Assembly: GCA_029960065.1 (NCBI GenBank) | Contig: JASCOF010000001.1 | Location: forward strand, 434,001 to 498,000 | Source: Flavobacteriaceae bacterium PS02336 | GTDB taxonomy: Bacteria; Bacteroidota; Bacteroidia; Flavobacteriales; Flavobacteriaceae | DNA length: 64,000 nt | Direction: 5' to 3' | In this document: positions 1 to 8,843 of the stretch, piece after piece | How the letters are laid out: the number at the start of each line of letters is the position of its first letter | How positions within the stretch are numbered: the first letter of the stretch is position 1 | Notes under the pieces: model-generated | Database searches by the model: none | What the model saw: only the letters and a program-made list of their open reading frames with translations | What the model was told of the DNA's origin: nothing | Program-made: the position numbers and the translations under genes

Positions 1-1868
1 AACCATTTCCAAATTTGGCTGTCAGTTCGCTCAGTTTGTAGTGTATTAAAAATAGTTGAAATTGTATCGGCAGTTTTGAAATCTGAAACAATACTAGTGT
101 TTACCTGACTCAAATCGCTTTCGGTTCTTTTGTAATTAAAACTAATATTTTCAACCCATTCTTTTTTGTCAAAAATCCCATAGTTTCCAGCAGTTTCAGG
201 AAAATCATTGAATGTTAATTTGACTTTATTGTTTAAAATCTGCTGAATTGGGATAAAAGAATCTTCATTTCCTTTTACTTCCAAAATAGCATCTTTCGTC
301 AATAGAACATCCACAAAATAAGGCTGATTATTTCCAATTGTTAAAGCATTTACGCCTGTTTTTTGATTGTTCTGAGCGATTTTATAAAACAACGGAACAA
401 TTAATGGAGACTGCTGAAAATTAGAATTGGAATTGTTAATCGGAGCTGTAAAAACGGTAATTCCAGAAACTTGATTTTGAACCCCAGTTACAAAAGCAGT
501 TTTATCTTCAAACGAAAGCACGGCTGGATATTGACTTGAAAAAGCAAATGAACTGTTTACTTTTGGATACTGGAAATTCGTTATTTTATTCTCAAAAACT
601 CCAGAGAATAGTGGATGATCAAAATTAATTTTAGTGATTAATTTGCTGTTGTTTTCTAAATTTCCGAATGAAATTTTTCCAAAACTACCAAGAAATGTGT
701 TCAAATTAGAAATAGAACTTTTTTCAGAAGGGATTACAACCAAATTTCCGCCTTTAGATACAAAAGATTTTAAAGTAGTCTGCAAAGCCTGCGGAATTTC
801 AATTAATTCATTTAAAATTATAGTGTTTTGTTTCTCTAAACTGTTGTAATCTAAAGAACTTATAGAATAATTGTTGTAATTAAATTCTGCTGAAGTATAA
901 ATTCGAGATAAGAAATTACTTTTTTCAGGTTCGCCGATACTGATAACGTTTGTTTTTTTGTTTTTAGAAATGCTGAAAAACAATTTATTATCGTAAGTCA
1001 AACCATTGTCTTCAATAGTTACATAACCATGAAACGCTTCTTTTGGAATTGTGAAATTGACTTTCTTTTTCTTTGTATCAAAATTAATGATTGTTTTAGC
1101 AATGAGTTTATTTTGATTGTATAAAGCGGTTGAAACTGGTTTAAAATCATCACCATAAGCTGATAAGTTAATTCCAATTTCATAAAAATTTTCTAATGTT
1201 TGATTAATGTAAACGCTGTCGATAGAAACGTTATTTTTTTGTTCTGCTTTAGGAACTATGAAATAGGGCTTTTCTTCAAAATTTAAAGCTGCAATGTCTT
1301 TTTCTTTTAAACCTACCGCATCTGTAATAACGACAATGTCTTTTTTATGTGCCGATTTATGCGCTTTTATTTTAGCTGTAATTGCCGAAAGATCGAACGG
1401 AGATGCGCTGTATTTTAAATTCTGTAAAGCGCTTTTTGATGATTTTATATCGGTGTTCCAAAAATTTTCGGTGTTGGTTAAAAGTGAAAATGAAGTGTTT
1501 TCCGGAGTATTCTCCAATAATTCCTGAACAGCTCTTTTAAGTAATTCACCTTTTTTTCCTTTAGCCTGCATACTGAATGAATTATCTAAAACAATATACA
1601 TTTCGTTTGAGGCATTTTTGCTGTCAACCGCTTCAAAAAAGGGCTGAGCAAAAGCTAATATAACACAGGTTAACAATAATAAACGTGTCGCTAGTAAAAG
1701 TCTTTTTTTGATTTTCGAACTTTTACGAGTCTGAATGGCAAGTTCTTTTAAGAATCGAACATTTGTAAAATAGGAGGTTTTAAAACGTCTTAATTGAAAT
1801 AAATGAACCAAAATTGGAACGATCAATAAAAACAGAAAGTATAAAATTTCGGGATGTTTAAAATGCAT
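1..1868 (-). CDS. BatA-domain / von Willebrand factor A membrane protein (partial)
   Basis: The frame opens at the ATG at 1868-1866 and runs off the left edge with no stop, so 622 codons are visible and the C-terminus is missing. The protein starts MHFKHPEILYFLF, typical of the BatA N-terminal domain. Two membrane segments (about residues 8-25 and 57-75) flank a basic loop. A vWA-like domain follows with the metal-site motif D95-x-S97-x-S99 in the stretch YIVLDNSFSM. The rest resembles the large periplasmic part of Bacteroidota aerotolerance-type proteins. I infer an envelope protein with a metal-dependent adhesion domain; the exact role is unknown. A promoter box lies 51 nt upstream. Confident about the family, not the function. 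Confidence 0.8.
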   Translation of the reverse strand, partial: MHFKHPEILYFLFLLIVPILVHLFQLRRFKTSYFTNVRFLKELAIQTRKSSKIKKRLLLATRLLLLTCVILAFAQPFFEAVDSKNASNEMYIVLDNSFSMQAKGKKGELLKRAVQELLENTPENTSFSLLTNTENFWNTDIKSSKSALQNLKYSASPFDLSAITAKIKAHKSAHKKDIVVITDAVGLKEKDIAALNFEEKPYFIVPKAEQKNNVSIDSVYINQTLENFYEIGINLSAYGDDFKPVSTALYNQNKLIAKTIINFDTKKKKVNFTIPKEAFHGYVTIEDNGLTYDNKLFFSISKNKKTNVISIGEPEKSNFLSRIYTSAEFNYNNYSISSLDYNSLEKQNTIILNELIEIPQALQTTLKSFVSKGGNLVVIPSEKSSISNLNTFLGSFGKISFGNLENNSKLITKINFDHPLFSGVFENKITNFQYPKVNSSFAFSSQYPAVLSFEDKTAFVTGVQNQVSGITVFTAPINNSNSNFQQSPLIVPLFYKIAQNNQKTGVNALTIGNNQPYFVDVLLTKDAILEVKGNEDSFIPIQQILNNKVKLTFNDFPETAGNYGIFDKKEWVENISFNYKRTESDLSQVNTSIVSDFKTADTISTIFNTLQTERTDSQIWKW

Positions 1869-2170
1869 TCTGGCTTCGATTTACTTCACTACGTTTTGTT
1901 TTTCGCGAAGATGCTGGTCAAAAATACGAATTAAAAATTATTTTAACCATATAAGTTCATGTAAGAGATTATAAGTTAATGCTGCACTTATTAAAATGAA
2001 TAGGATAAAAGTTAGTATAAGAAGATTTAAGTTGGACTTTAAGTCTAAAATGAATTTATAAGCCTTATGTGATTAGTAAAAAAATGTAACTTTTGTAATT
2101 TGTTTTGTAACAAAGAAGCTGTTTCAAAACAATATTATTCCTTATTTTAGCTGATTCAAAAAAACAAACT
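1869..2170. other. 302-bp divergent intergenic region
   Basis: AT-rich spacer between the divergent BatA/vWA and lactonase genes. It holds the minus-strand promoter box at 1919-1926. On the plus side there are T-rich tracts such as TTTTGTAATTTG near 2092-2103, but no exact TAnnTTTG match that I would call a promoter. No RNA gene or small ORF is apparent. Confidence 0.5.
1919..1926 (-). promoter_or_regulatory. -7 promoter box of the BatA/vWA gene
   Basis: On the minus strand this reads TATTTTTG, an exact match to the Bacteroidota TAnnTTTG -7 element. It lies 50 nt before the ATG and would give a leader of about 46 nt. No clear TTG -33 box is visible. Confidence 0.5.
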
Positions 2171-3283
2171 ATGAAAAAAATATATTTAGTTTTATTTTCA
2201 GCTTTATCATTGACCACGGTTAAAGCTCAAAATAAATTCAACTTATTAGTTGGAACATACACAAATACCTGCCAGAGTAACGGAATTTATGTTTATGAAT
2301 TTGATGCAGCAACTGGTTCTTTTAAAGTAAAGAATTCCTCTGAAAATATAATCAGTCCAAGTTATCTATCGGTTTCTTCTGATAATAAATTTGTGTATGC
2401 CGTAAATGAAAACGGAACCCAAAGTGCTGTAAGTGCATTTGGTTATGATTCGGCTTCTGGGAAATTAAAATTTTTAAATACAAATGCTTCTTTAGGAGCA
2501 GATCCTTGTCATTTAATTAATGACGATAAAAATGTAATTGTTGCCAATTATTCTGGCGGAAACATTGTAGTGTTCAAGAAAAACGCTGACGGAAGTATTA
2601 CCGAAGTGCAGCAATTAATTCAACATGAAGGAAAAGGACCAAATGCAGCACGTCAGGAAAAAGCGCATGTGCATATGGTTGCATTTTCTCCAGATAAAAA
2701 GTTTGTCCTTTCAAATGATTTAGGATTGGATAAAGTGTTTATTTATAAATACAATCCAAATTCTAAAAACGAAATGCTGACTTTAAAAGGAAGTGTCGAT
2801 GTGAAACAAGGAAGCGGACCGAGACATTTAACTTTTAGTAAAGACGGTAAGTTTGTTTATTTAGTTCAGGAATTAGACGGAACTTTGACAACATTAAGCT
2901 ACGATAAAACAGGGAACCTAAAAGTAGTTGCAGAAACCAGTATTCTTCCTAAAGGATTCACTGGCGGAACAGGAGCGGCAGCGATTAAAACTTCGCCAGA
3001 CGGAAACTTTTTATATGTTTCTGATCGTGTAGATGCGAATTCAATTTCGGTTTATAAAATTCAAAAAAGCGGTGCTTTAGAATTGGTAGAGCAGCAAAGC
3101 ACTTTAGGAAAAGGGCCAAGAGATTTTGCAATTGATCCAACAGGAAATTATCTTTTAGTGGGTCATCAATATACAAATGATATTGTAATTTTTAAAAGGG
3201 ATAAAACGACAGGAAAAATCACAGATACTGGTAAAAGAATTGAATTGTGTTCGCCGGTAGGTCTTGTGTTTACTAAGATTTAG
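2171..3283 (+). CDS. Secreted lactonase-family beta-propeller protein
   Basis: A 370-residue protein with a signal peptide (residues 1-19, ending TVKAQ) and a seven-bladed propeller of the 6-phosphogluconolactonase (YbhE-like) family. Family signatures are LLVGTYT near the start, the SPSYLS segment, GPNAARQEKAHVHM around residue 155, GSGPRHLTFS and the late GKGPRDFAIDPTG. E. coli Pgl hydrolyses 6-phosphogluconolactone in the cytoplasm. The export signal here suggests a periplasmic lactonase with a different sugar-lactone substrate, which is inference. The gene is alone on its strand and convergent with the helicase gene; the spacer holds a bidirectional terminator inside a word-repeat hairpin. 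Confidence 0.85.
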   Translation: MKKIYLVLFSALSLTTVKAQNKFNLLVGTYTNTCQSNGIYVYEFDAATGSFKVKNSSENIISPSYLSVSSDNKFVYAVNENGTQSAVSAFGYDSASGKLKFLNTNASLGADPCHLINDDKNVIVANYSGGNIVVFKKNADGSITEVQQLIQHEGKGPNAARQEKAHVHMVAFSPDKKFVLSNDLGLDKVFIYKYNPNSKNEMLTLKGSVDVKQGSGPRHLTFSKDGKFVYLVQELDGTLTTLSYDKTGNLKVVAETSILPKGFTGGTGAAAIKTSPDGNFLYVSDRVDANSISVYKIQKSGALELVEQQSTLGKGPRDFAIDPTGNYLLVGHQYTNDIVIFKRDKTTGKITDTGKRIELCSPVGLVFTKI

Positions 3284-3287
3284 AAAG

Positions 3288-3433
3288 AAGTTGCTAAGGT
3301 TCTAAGATGCTAAGTTACTAAGAGAAAAGACTCAAAGATTAGAAGTGAATAACACTTAATCTTTGAGTCTTTTATTATTTAAAACTAAGAAAAAAATCTC
3401 AGAACCTTAGTGTCTCAGAATCTGAGTATCTAG
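3288..3433. repeat. CTAAG-type octamer hairpin element A
   Basis: The left arm (3291-3322) is four 8-nt words in register: TTGCTAAG, GTTCTAAG, ATGCTAAG, TTACTAAG. The right arm (about 3397-3432) is the complementary family (ATCTCAG, AACCTTAG, TGTCTCAG, AATCTGAG). A strong terminator stem sits between the arms. It shares most of its left arm with the reverse complement of the right arm of the element at 51884-52030. Confidence 0.8.
3325..3373. terminator. Bidirectional terminator between lactonase and helicase
   Basis: The stem AAAAGACTCAAAGATTA pairs with its complement ending TTTGAGTCTTTT, with an A-tract on one side and a T-tract on the other. It suits the two convergent genes and is nested inside the octamer hairpin. 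Confidence 0.8.
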
Positions 3434-3439
3434 AAAATA

Positions 3440-4792
3440 TTATTTATTATCTTTTTTCTTCTTAGCAGCTCTGGTTTTCAGCATATTTCTGTTAACAGAA
3501 CCATGCGTTTTCTTTTTTGTTTTTGAAGGACCTCCAAGATTGATTTTTTTGTTCTTTTTAGCTTTTTCATGAAAAGCACCGTCACCTTCCAGTTTTGGTT
3601 TTTTCATTAAAAATTTAATTGGCTGTCTGTCTTTTTCAGGTTCGATTAATTTAGATGAAATTTCAACTTCTTCAGGAAAATCAGCAATTGGCAGTTCGTG
3701 ATTCATTAAAACTTCAGCTTCAATTTTAAATTCCTCTTCACGAGGCGTTACAAAACTAATTGCAGTTCCAGTCGCATCTGCACGACCTGTACGACCAATT
3801 CTGTGCATATATAATTCAGGTTCTTCTGGAAGTTCAAAATTGATAACGTGAGAAATATTAGAAATATCTAAACCTCTCGCCATAATATCTGTAGTTATAA
3901 GTCCGCGCAGATTTCCTTCTTGAAATTCTGCCATCGTACTCAAACGATAGTTCTGTGATTTATTGGAGTGAATTACTCCAAACTGACCTTCAAACATATC
4001 TTCAATGCGAGTATGAAGCATATCTGAAATCTTTTTGTTGTTAACAAAAATCAGAACGCGTTCCATACTTTCATCTGTTTCCAATAAATGCTTAAGAAGA
4101 TTTACTTTAGTATTAAAATTGGGAACATTATAAGTTACCTGCGAGATTTTTTCTAATGGAGTTCCAGAAGCAGCCAAAGTCACTTCTTCAGGAAAATCAA
4201 AATAATCATTCAAAATAGCATCAACTTCATCCGTCATTGTTGCAGAGAAAAGAATATTTTGACGTTTAGTTTTCATCATTGCTAAAAGTGCTGTCAATTG
4301 TGCACGGAAACCTAAATTCAGCATTTCGTCAAATTCGTCAATAACCAGTTTTTGAGTTTCATCAAAACGAACAACAGCGTCTAGGGCTAAGTCCATTGTT
4401 CTTCCCGGAGTTCCCACTAAAATGTCAACACCTTCGTAAACGGCTTTTTTCTGAGTATTAATGTTTACGCCACCATAAATTCCTAAAGTTTTAACCGACA
4501 TGTATTTCGTCAGTTTCTCCACTTCATCTACAACCTGAACAACTAATTCGCGGGTTGGAACCAGAATTACAATTTTTGGAGTATTGGTATTTGTAAATTT
4601 ATAAAGCTTTAAAAGCGGCAGTAAATAAGCAAAAGTTTTACCTGTTCCAGTTTGTGCAATTCCCATCATATCTCGTCCAGAAGTAATCACTGAAAAAGAT
4701 TTTTCCTGAATAGGAGTTGGCGTAACAAACCCTAAATCGTCTATTGCTTTTTGTACTGATTTTGGAAGATTAAATTTTTCGAAAGTGCTCAT
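3440..4792 (-). CDS. DEAD-box-type RNA helicase with DEFD motif
   Basis: A 450-residue superfamily 2 helicase of the RhlE type. In order: Q-motif phenylalanine and PTPIQ (residues 7-29), Walker A AQTGTGKT (46-53), PTREL (79-83), TPGR (128-131), motif II DEFD (152-155), SAT (183-185), and motif VI HRIGRTGR (330-337). A lysine-rich tail (about 400-450) probably binds RNA. It would unwind RNA in ribosome assembly or decay, as known for the family. The odd feature is DEFD in place of DEAD, confirmed in the codons GAC GAA TTT GAC. The Asp and Glu that bind Mg-ATP are kept, so activity is likely. A promoter box 17 nt upstream gives a short leader. Confidence 0.93.
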   Translation of the reverse strand: MSTFEKFNLPKSVQKAIDDLGFVTPTPIQEKSFSVITSGRDMMGIAQTGTGKTFAYLLPLLKLYKFTNTNTPKIVILVPTRELVVQVVDEVEKLTKYMSVKTLGIYGGVNINTQKKAVYEGVDILVGTPGRTMDLALDAVVRFDETQKLVIDEFDEMLNLGFRAQLTALLAMMKTKRQNILFSATMTDEVDAILNDYFDFPEEVTLAASGTPLEKISQVTYNVPNFNTKVNLLKHLLETDESMERVLIFVNNKKISDMLHTRIEDMFEGQFGVIHSNKSQNYRLSTMAEFQEGNLRGLITTDIMARGLDISNISHVINFELPEEPELYMHRIGRTGRADATGTAISFVTPREEEFKIEAEVLMNHELPIADFPEEVEISSKLIEPEKDRQPIKFLMKKPKLEGDGAFHEKAKKNKKINLGGPSKTKKKTHGSVNRNMLKTRAAKKKKDNK

Positions 4793-4809
4793 TTGCTTTA
4801 AATTTTGTG

Positions 4810-4817
4810 CAAATGTA
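4810..4817 (-). promoter_or_regulatory. -7 promoter box of the helicase gene
   Basis: Minus-strand TACATTTG matches TAnnTTTG exactly and lies 17 nt before the ATG at 4792, giving a leader of roughly 12-14 nt. Confidence 0.5.
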
Positions 4818-4865
4818 CGTTAAATTCATGGTTTTTTGTTGAATTTCTAGTTTTAGATGTCGTAT

Positions 4866-4935
4866 TGTCACACTGAGCGTAGTCGAAGGGACGTTTCAAT
4901 TGGATCCCGGTCTTCGACTTCGCTCAGCCTGACAA
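4866..4935. repeat. REP-like palindrome, copy 1
   Basis: Arms of 23 nt, the left one starting TGTCACACTGAGCG and ending GTCGAAG (4866-4888), pair with 4913-4935 at 20 of 23 positions around a 24-nt loop. The core CTGAGCGAAGTCGAAG recurs at 18825-18847 and 23056-23145. It lies between two minus-strand genes. Confidence 0.8.
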
Positions 4936-4959
4936 ATTTTAATTTGGATTGGAGTAATT

Positions 4960-5724
4960 TTAAAATCCTTCAAAAACACCTAATCCAAATAAAGCAAAAT
5001 CGTATTTTACAGGATCTTGTGCATCCATTTCTCTTAGTTTAGTATCTAATTCCAGTAAAGCTTTTGCATCATTTTGCTTTCGCGAAAGAATGCCAAGTTT
5101 GCGGGCTACATTTCCAGAGTGAACATCTAGCGGACAAGATAATACAGAGGGTGAAATAGTTTTCCAAATTCCTAAATCGACTCCTTTTGCGTCTTGACGT
5201 ACCATCCAACGCAGATACATGTTGATTCTTTTTGCCGCAGAATTGTTTAAAGGATCTGAAATGTGTTTTTGAGTTCTTGCCAGATGATCTGTTTCGAAGA
5301 ATATTTTTTTGAATTCGCTGATGCTTTTCTGTAAACTGTCTTTTTCCTGATTTTTAGCAAATACATTCTCTAATCCGTTGTGATTTTGGTAGATGTGTTG
5401 CAAACCTTTGATAAAACCAGCAAAATCATGTCCGTTAAAAGTTCTGTGTACAAAACTTTCAAGTCTTGCCAAATCTTCATCAGAATGAGACATCACAAAA
5501 TCGAAAGGTGCATTACCCATCAATTCCATCATTTTATGTGAATTCTTGATAATCATTTTACGGTTTCCCCAAGCGATAGAAGCGCTTAAAAAACCAGCAA
5601 TTTCGATATCTTCTTTTTGAGTAAAAAGATGCGGAATTTGAACAGGATCACTTTCTATAAAATCCTGATTATTATATTGAATGACTTTTTCGTCTAGAAA
5701 TTCTTTTAGTTCTGTACTATTCAT
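4960..5724 (-). CDS. TIGR02757/DUF2400 family protein
   Basis: A 254-residue soluble protein, recognised as the DUF2400 family from AGFLSASIAWGNR near residue 45 and the C-terminal SPLDVHSGNVARKLG-like segment (here CPLDVHSGNVARKLG). The C-terminal half has a faint resemblance to helix-hairpin-helix DNA glycosylases, an inference from that motif only. The biochemical role is unknown to me. The start overlaps the stop of the upstream membrane-protein gene by four bases (ATGA), so it is the last gene of an operon with that gene and the ABC ATPase. Confidence 0.8.
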   Translation of the reverse strand: MNSTELKEFLDEKVIQYNNQDFIESDPVQIPHLFTQKEDIEIAGFLSASIAWGNRKMIIKNSHKMMELMGNAPFDFVMSHSDEDLARLESFVHRTFNGHDFAGFIKGLQHIYQNHNGLENVFAKNQEKDSLQKSISEFKKIFFETDHLARTQKHISDPLNNSAAKRINMYLRWMVRQDAKGVDLGIWKTISPSVLSCPLDVHSGNVARKLGILSRKQNDAKALLELDTKLREMDAQDPVKYDFALFGLGVFEGF

Positions 5725-7415
5725 TTTTTAGTAAGGTCTTTGGAATAAAATCCGTCTTTTAAATTATTGGTCCGCATTTGCGGAATAATTTGGTAATATT
5801 TTTCAAAATAATCCAATTGCTGTTTATCAACACAAGGCAGATCGCCATCGCCATTTGCCCAGAAAAAGTCATTTTTTATTGGAGAATTGTATTTTAAATT
5901 TCCTAATTGAATGGATTCAAAGGCGGTATTGCTTTTTGAATTTTGATAAGGAAAAATAGTATTTTTTACTGAAAAATTACTGATTTCCAACATGAATTTA
6001 TGATTAGAAAAAGCGTTAAGATTTACAGGAAAAAACAACACAATACAAGTTGGAAATAAGGATGCAATTAGAAAATATTCGATTGTTTTTTTGCTGTTAA
6101 AAAGACATGCAAAGCAAAAGAGCGAAAAGAATAATATAAAATTCATAAAAAATCGATATTGAGGCGATGTCAATCCTAATAAGAGCAGTTGTAAAATCAT
6201 TACAAAATAAAGAATCCAAAGGGCTTTTTTATTTTGGTATTTAGAAATGAAAAAAGGAACAATCAATATTAGAAAAACGCTAATTTTATTGAATAATCCA
6301 TTTAATTTGGACATTGAAAGCCAGTGTAAAAATAAGTCTGAAGGATTCATTCTGTTATATTGTTCTGCGCTTAGAAAAAAACCGTAATATTTAACCTGGT
6401 CGTAATAAAAGCTTTCGATTATATTCGGGATTGCGTAATCTGTTGTAAAAGAATTAATCTTTGAAGGAAATATTAGCGATCCGCAGATAATCATATTTTT
6501 TATGATAAAAAGTCCTGCTAGCAAAGCCGCCAATACTGCAGGTTTTAAAAGTTTTTTAGAAAGAGAACTAAAATGAAATCCTAACAGAATAATTGGAATT
6601 ACTGCAAAAGTTAAACTTGTATTTTTTATATAAATAAGAAATAGAACAAGTATTACAATAAGATTAAAAATCTCCGAAGTGGTGTTTTTAAAATTTTCTA
6701 GGAAATAAAAGAACAGAATAAATGAAAAAATATAAACTGGAATATCTGGAGAAGGCGCACTTATAAATTGAAAAAAGAAAATATTAAACAAAGGCATCAA
6801 GCCAGCAAACAAATAGTTTTTATTATTGTTTTTATAATATTCATTTAATTTCAGGATAGAAAATAAGTTTCCAAGCAAAAGACAAAATCCGCTTAAATCG
6901 TTAAAATTTTTATATAAAAAAGAGAAGTTAAAAACACTTTGAGTAATGTGCCATCCGCTGGTTTGCCCAAAAAAAAGATGAAGATTGACAAGACCTTTTA
7001 CAAAACCATATTCATTAATCCATTTTATAGTTTGGATGTAATAAGATTCATTGTCAATTACAAAAGGAATTGAAGCACATTGAGCCAAAATCAAAAAAAC
7101 GATAATAACTAAAACAGCTTTTAGTATTTTTTGTAATTGAAGAAATTCAAAACAAAATAATCTATAAATCTCGGTTATTGGCTTGCGGAATTTTAGAAAC
7201 AATAGAATATTTACAGCTAATAAGAAAGCATGAAATTCTATGTTTATTCTGTTAAAAACAGCCCAAATACTAGCTAAAATTGTAACCGAGAATAATCCTA
7301 GAATAGAGGTAATGACAAAATTTTTATTTTTTAACCGAAGAATCTTATCGGTTAGAAAACCTAAATTTATTGTCGTAAAAAGAATGTATATCCAGCTGAT
7401 TACGATTAGAACCAT
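5721..7415 (-). CDS. Multi-pass membrane protein (LIC_10190-like)
   Basis: A 564-residue, very hydrophobic protein with about 12-14 predicted membrane segments and a soluble C-terminal tail of about 90 residues. The layout (loop with DNESYYIQTIKW and GWHITQS near residues 120-155, then repeated helices) resembles GT-C fold glycosyltransferases of the Leptospira LIC_10190 family. That assignment is tentative. The gene begins 1 bp after the LolD-like gene's stop and overlaps the DUF2400 gene by four bases, so the three are probably co-transcribed. No acceptor or lipid-linked donor can be named. Confidence 0.65.
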   Translation of the reverse strand: MVLIVISWIYILFTTINLGFLTDKILRLKNKNFVITSILGLFSVTILASIWAVFNRINIEFHAFLLAVNILLFLKFRKPITEIYRLFCFEFLQLQKILKAVLVIIVFLILAQCASIPFVIDNESYYIQTIKWINEYGFVKGLVNLHLFFGQTSGWHITQSVFNFSFLYKNFNDLSGFCLLLGNLFSILKLNEYYKNNNKNYLFAGLMPLFNIFFFQFISAPSPDIPVYIFSFILFFYFLENFKNTTSEIFNLIVILVLFLIYIKNTSLTFAVIPIILLGFHFSSLSKKLLKPAVLAALLAGLFIIKNMIICGSLIFPSKINSFTTDYAIPNIIESFYYDQVKYYGFFLSAEQYNRMNPSDLFLHWLSMSKLNGLFNKISVFLILIVPFFISKYQNKKALWILYFVMILQLLLLGLTSPQYRFFMNFILFFSLFCFACLFNSKKTIEYFLIASLFPTCIVLFFPVNLNAFSNHKFMLEISNFSVKNTIFPYQNSKSNTAFESIQLGNLKYNSPIKNDFFWANGDGDLPCVDKQQLDYFEKYYQIIPQMRTNNLKDGFYSKDLTKK

Positions 7416-7416
7416 A

Positions 7417-8295
7417 TTAGGAAATAATTTGCCCGTCTGACATTACTAATTTTCTGTCGGCCATATTGGCTAATTCTTCATTGTGGGTAACGATAACAAA
7501 AGTCTGCCCAAATTCATCACGAAGCTGAAAGAATAATTGATGCAGATTTTCGGCAGAATGAGTGTCTAGGTTTCCAGAAGGTTCATCTGCAAAAATAACA
7601 TCAGGCTTGTTTATCAAAGCTCTTGCTACTGCGACACGTTGTTGTTCTCCGCCCGAAAGTTCACTTGGTTTATGATTGATCCGGTGCGAAAGACCTAGAA
7701 AAGTAAGCAGTTTTTTAGCTTCGGCTTCAGTTTCTGAAGTTTTTTTACCTGCAATATAAGCTGGAATGCAAACATTTTCTAAAGCTGTAAATTCAGGCAA
7801 AAGCTGATGAAACTGAAAAATAAAGCCTAAGTTTAAATTTCGGAAATCGGATAATATTCTGTCTTGTTTACTTTTCTTTTTGAAATATCGGTTATAATAT
7901 CCCAGCATTGAAACAATAGGCAGAAATAAAACTACGCTTACTACTATTCTAAGTGTATCGTCAAAAACTTTAGTTCTAAAAAATAATAAATAAACCGCAA
8001 GGACAATAATATATAAAGAACCTGACCAGGTAATAATTTTGAATATTTTTTCTTCTTTCGAATTATCATTTTTAATGTCTTGCAGTTCAAGCACATCTTT
8101 GCCATTTATGGATAAAGAAGAATCTGGAGCATAATCTGGTTTGTCTAAAGTTCCCAGAATTTGCAATAGAGTAGTTTTACCAGCGCCGGATGCGCCAACA
8201 ATAGAAACAATTTCGCCTTTCTTAATATGTAAATCAACTCCTTTTAAAACTTCAAGTTTATCGTAGAATTTATGTATGTTTTTTGCGTGTATCAT
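7417..8295 (-). CDS. LolD-like ABC ATPase with a two-helix membrane insertion
   Basis: A 292-residue ABC ATP-binding subunit of the LolD/MacB class. Walker A is GASGAGKT (34-41), Q-loop FQFHQ (160-164), signature [10 protein letters not shown] (213-222), Walker B VIFADE (233-238) and H-loop His271. Family members are about 220-230 residues. The excess is a block of about 75 residues (roughly 74-148) between Walker A and the Q-loop, with two hydrophobic segments (about 88-106 and 114-134) joined by a short charged loop. It is in frame with no sign of frameshift. LolD energises lipoprotein release by LolCE, but no LolCE gene is nearby. The insertion may anchor the ATPase in the membrane, which is inference. 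First gene of a three-gene operon. Confidence 0.88.
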   Translation of the reverse strand: MIHAKNIHKFYDKLEVLKGVDLHIKKGEIVSIVGASGAGKTTLLQILGTLDKPDYAPDSSLSINGKDVLELQDIKNDNSKEEKIFKIITWSGSLYIIVLAVYLLFFRTKVFDDTLRIVVSVVLFLPIVSMLGYYNRYFKKKSKQDRILSDFRNLNLGFIFQFHQLLPEFTALENVCIPAYIAGKKTSETEAEAKKLLTFLGLSHRINHKPSELSGGEQQRVAVARALINKPDVIFADEPSGNLDTHSAENLHQLFFQLRDEFGQTFVIVTHNEELANMADRKLVMSDGQIIS

Positions 8296-8519
8296 TTAAT
8301 GAAACTGTTTTTACAAAGAAACGAAGTTTATAGTCAATATCAAATTAAATTCCAATCGCTAAATTCCAAAAGAAGTAAATCTACTTTAAGAAGTATAAAA
8401 GCTAAAATTCAAAAGGCACGTTTATTGATATGGAAATTTAGGAATTAAATAGAATAAAGTAATAAAATAATTTTTCGGAATTATTTCTAACTTCGAATAA
8501 ACTTTAAAAATCGATCAAA
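8296..8519. other. Divergent spacer
   Basis: AT-rich region between the LolD-like gene and the small plus-strand gene. TAACTTCG near 8489-8496 is a one-mismatch version of TAnnTTTG and could serve the 8520 gene. Nothing else is recognisable. Confidence 0.35.
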
Positions 8520-8804
8520 ATGCAAGATTTAAATGTTGTTGAAGATAACAGAATGTCAAAATTGATTTTAGGTTTACTTTTTGACGCAATTGGTATGATT
8601 TCATTTTCGATTCCGTTTTTGGGCGAATTCTCAGATGTTGTCTGGGCGCCAATTGCGGGTGTTATTATGACAAGAATGTACAGAGGAAGGGTAGGTAAGG
8701 TAGCTGGATTTTTGACTTTTTTAGAAGAAATACTGCCTTTTACAGATGTAATTCCTTCTTTTACCCTTACATGGATATATACCTATTTCTTTCAACGAAA
8801 ATAA
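8520..8804 (+). CDS. Small two-helix membrane protein
   Basis: A 94-residue protein with two hydrophobic segments (about residues 14-34 and 40-52), a basic RMYRGRVGK loop, and a hydrophobic C-terminal part (about 63-90) ending in FFQRK. I do not recognise a named domain. Similar short membrane proteins are common in Flavobacteria, and the coding quality (start just after an A-rich leader, terminator directly after the stop) supports a real gene. It is monocistronic and convergent with the pectate lyase. Function unknown. Confidence 0.7.
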   Translation: MQDLNVVEDNRMSKLILGLLFDAIGMISFSIPFLGEFSDVVWAPIAGVIMTRMYRGRVGKVAGFLTFLEEILPFTDVIPSFTLTWIYTYFFQRK

Positions 8805-8831
8805 AAAAGACGGTTTTTTAAACCGTCTTTT
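8804..8831. terminator. Bidirectional terminator
   Basis: AAAAAAGACGGTTT pairs with AAACCGTCTTTT across TTT. It starts at the stop codon of the small membrane protein and serves the convergent pectate lyase gene as well. Confidence 0.85.
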
Positions 8832-8843
8832 CGAATTACTAAT

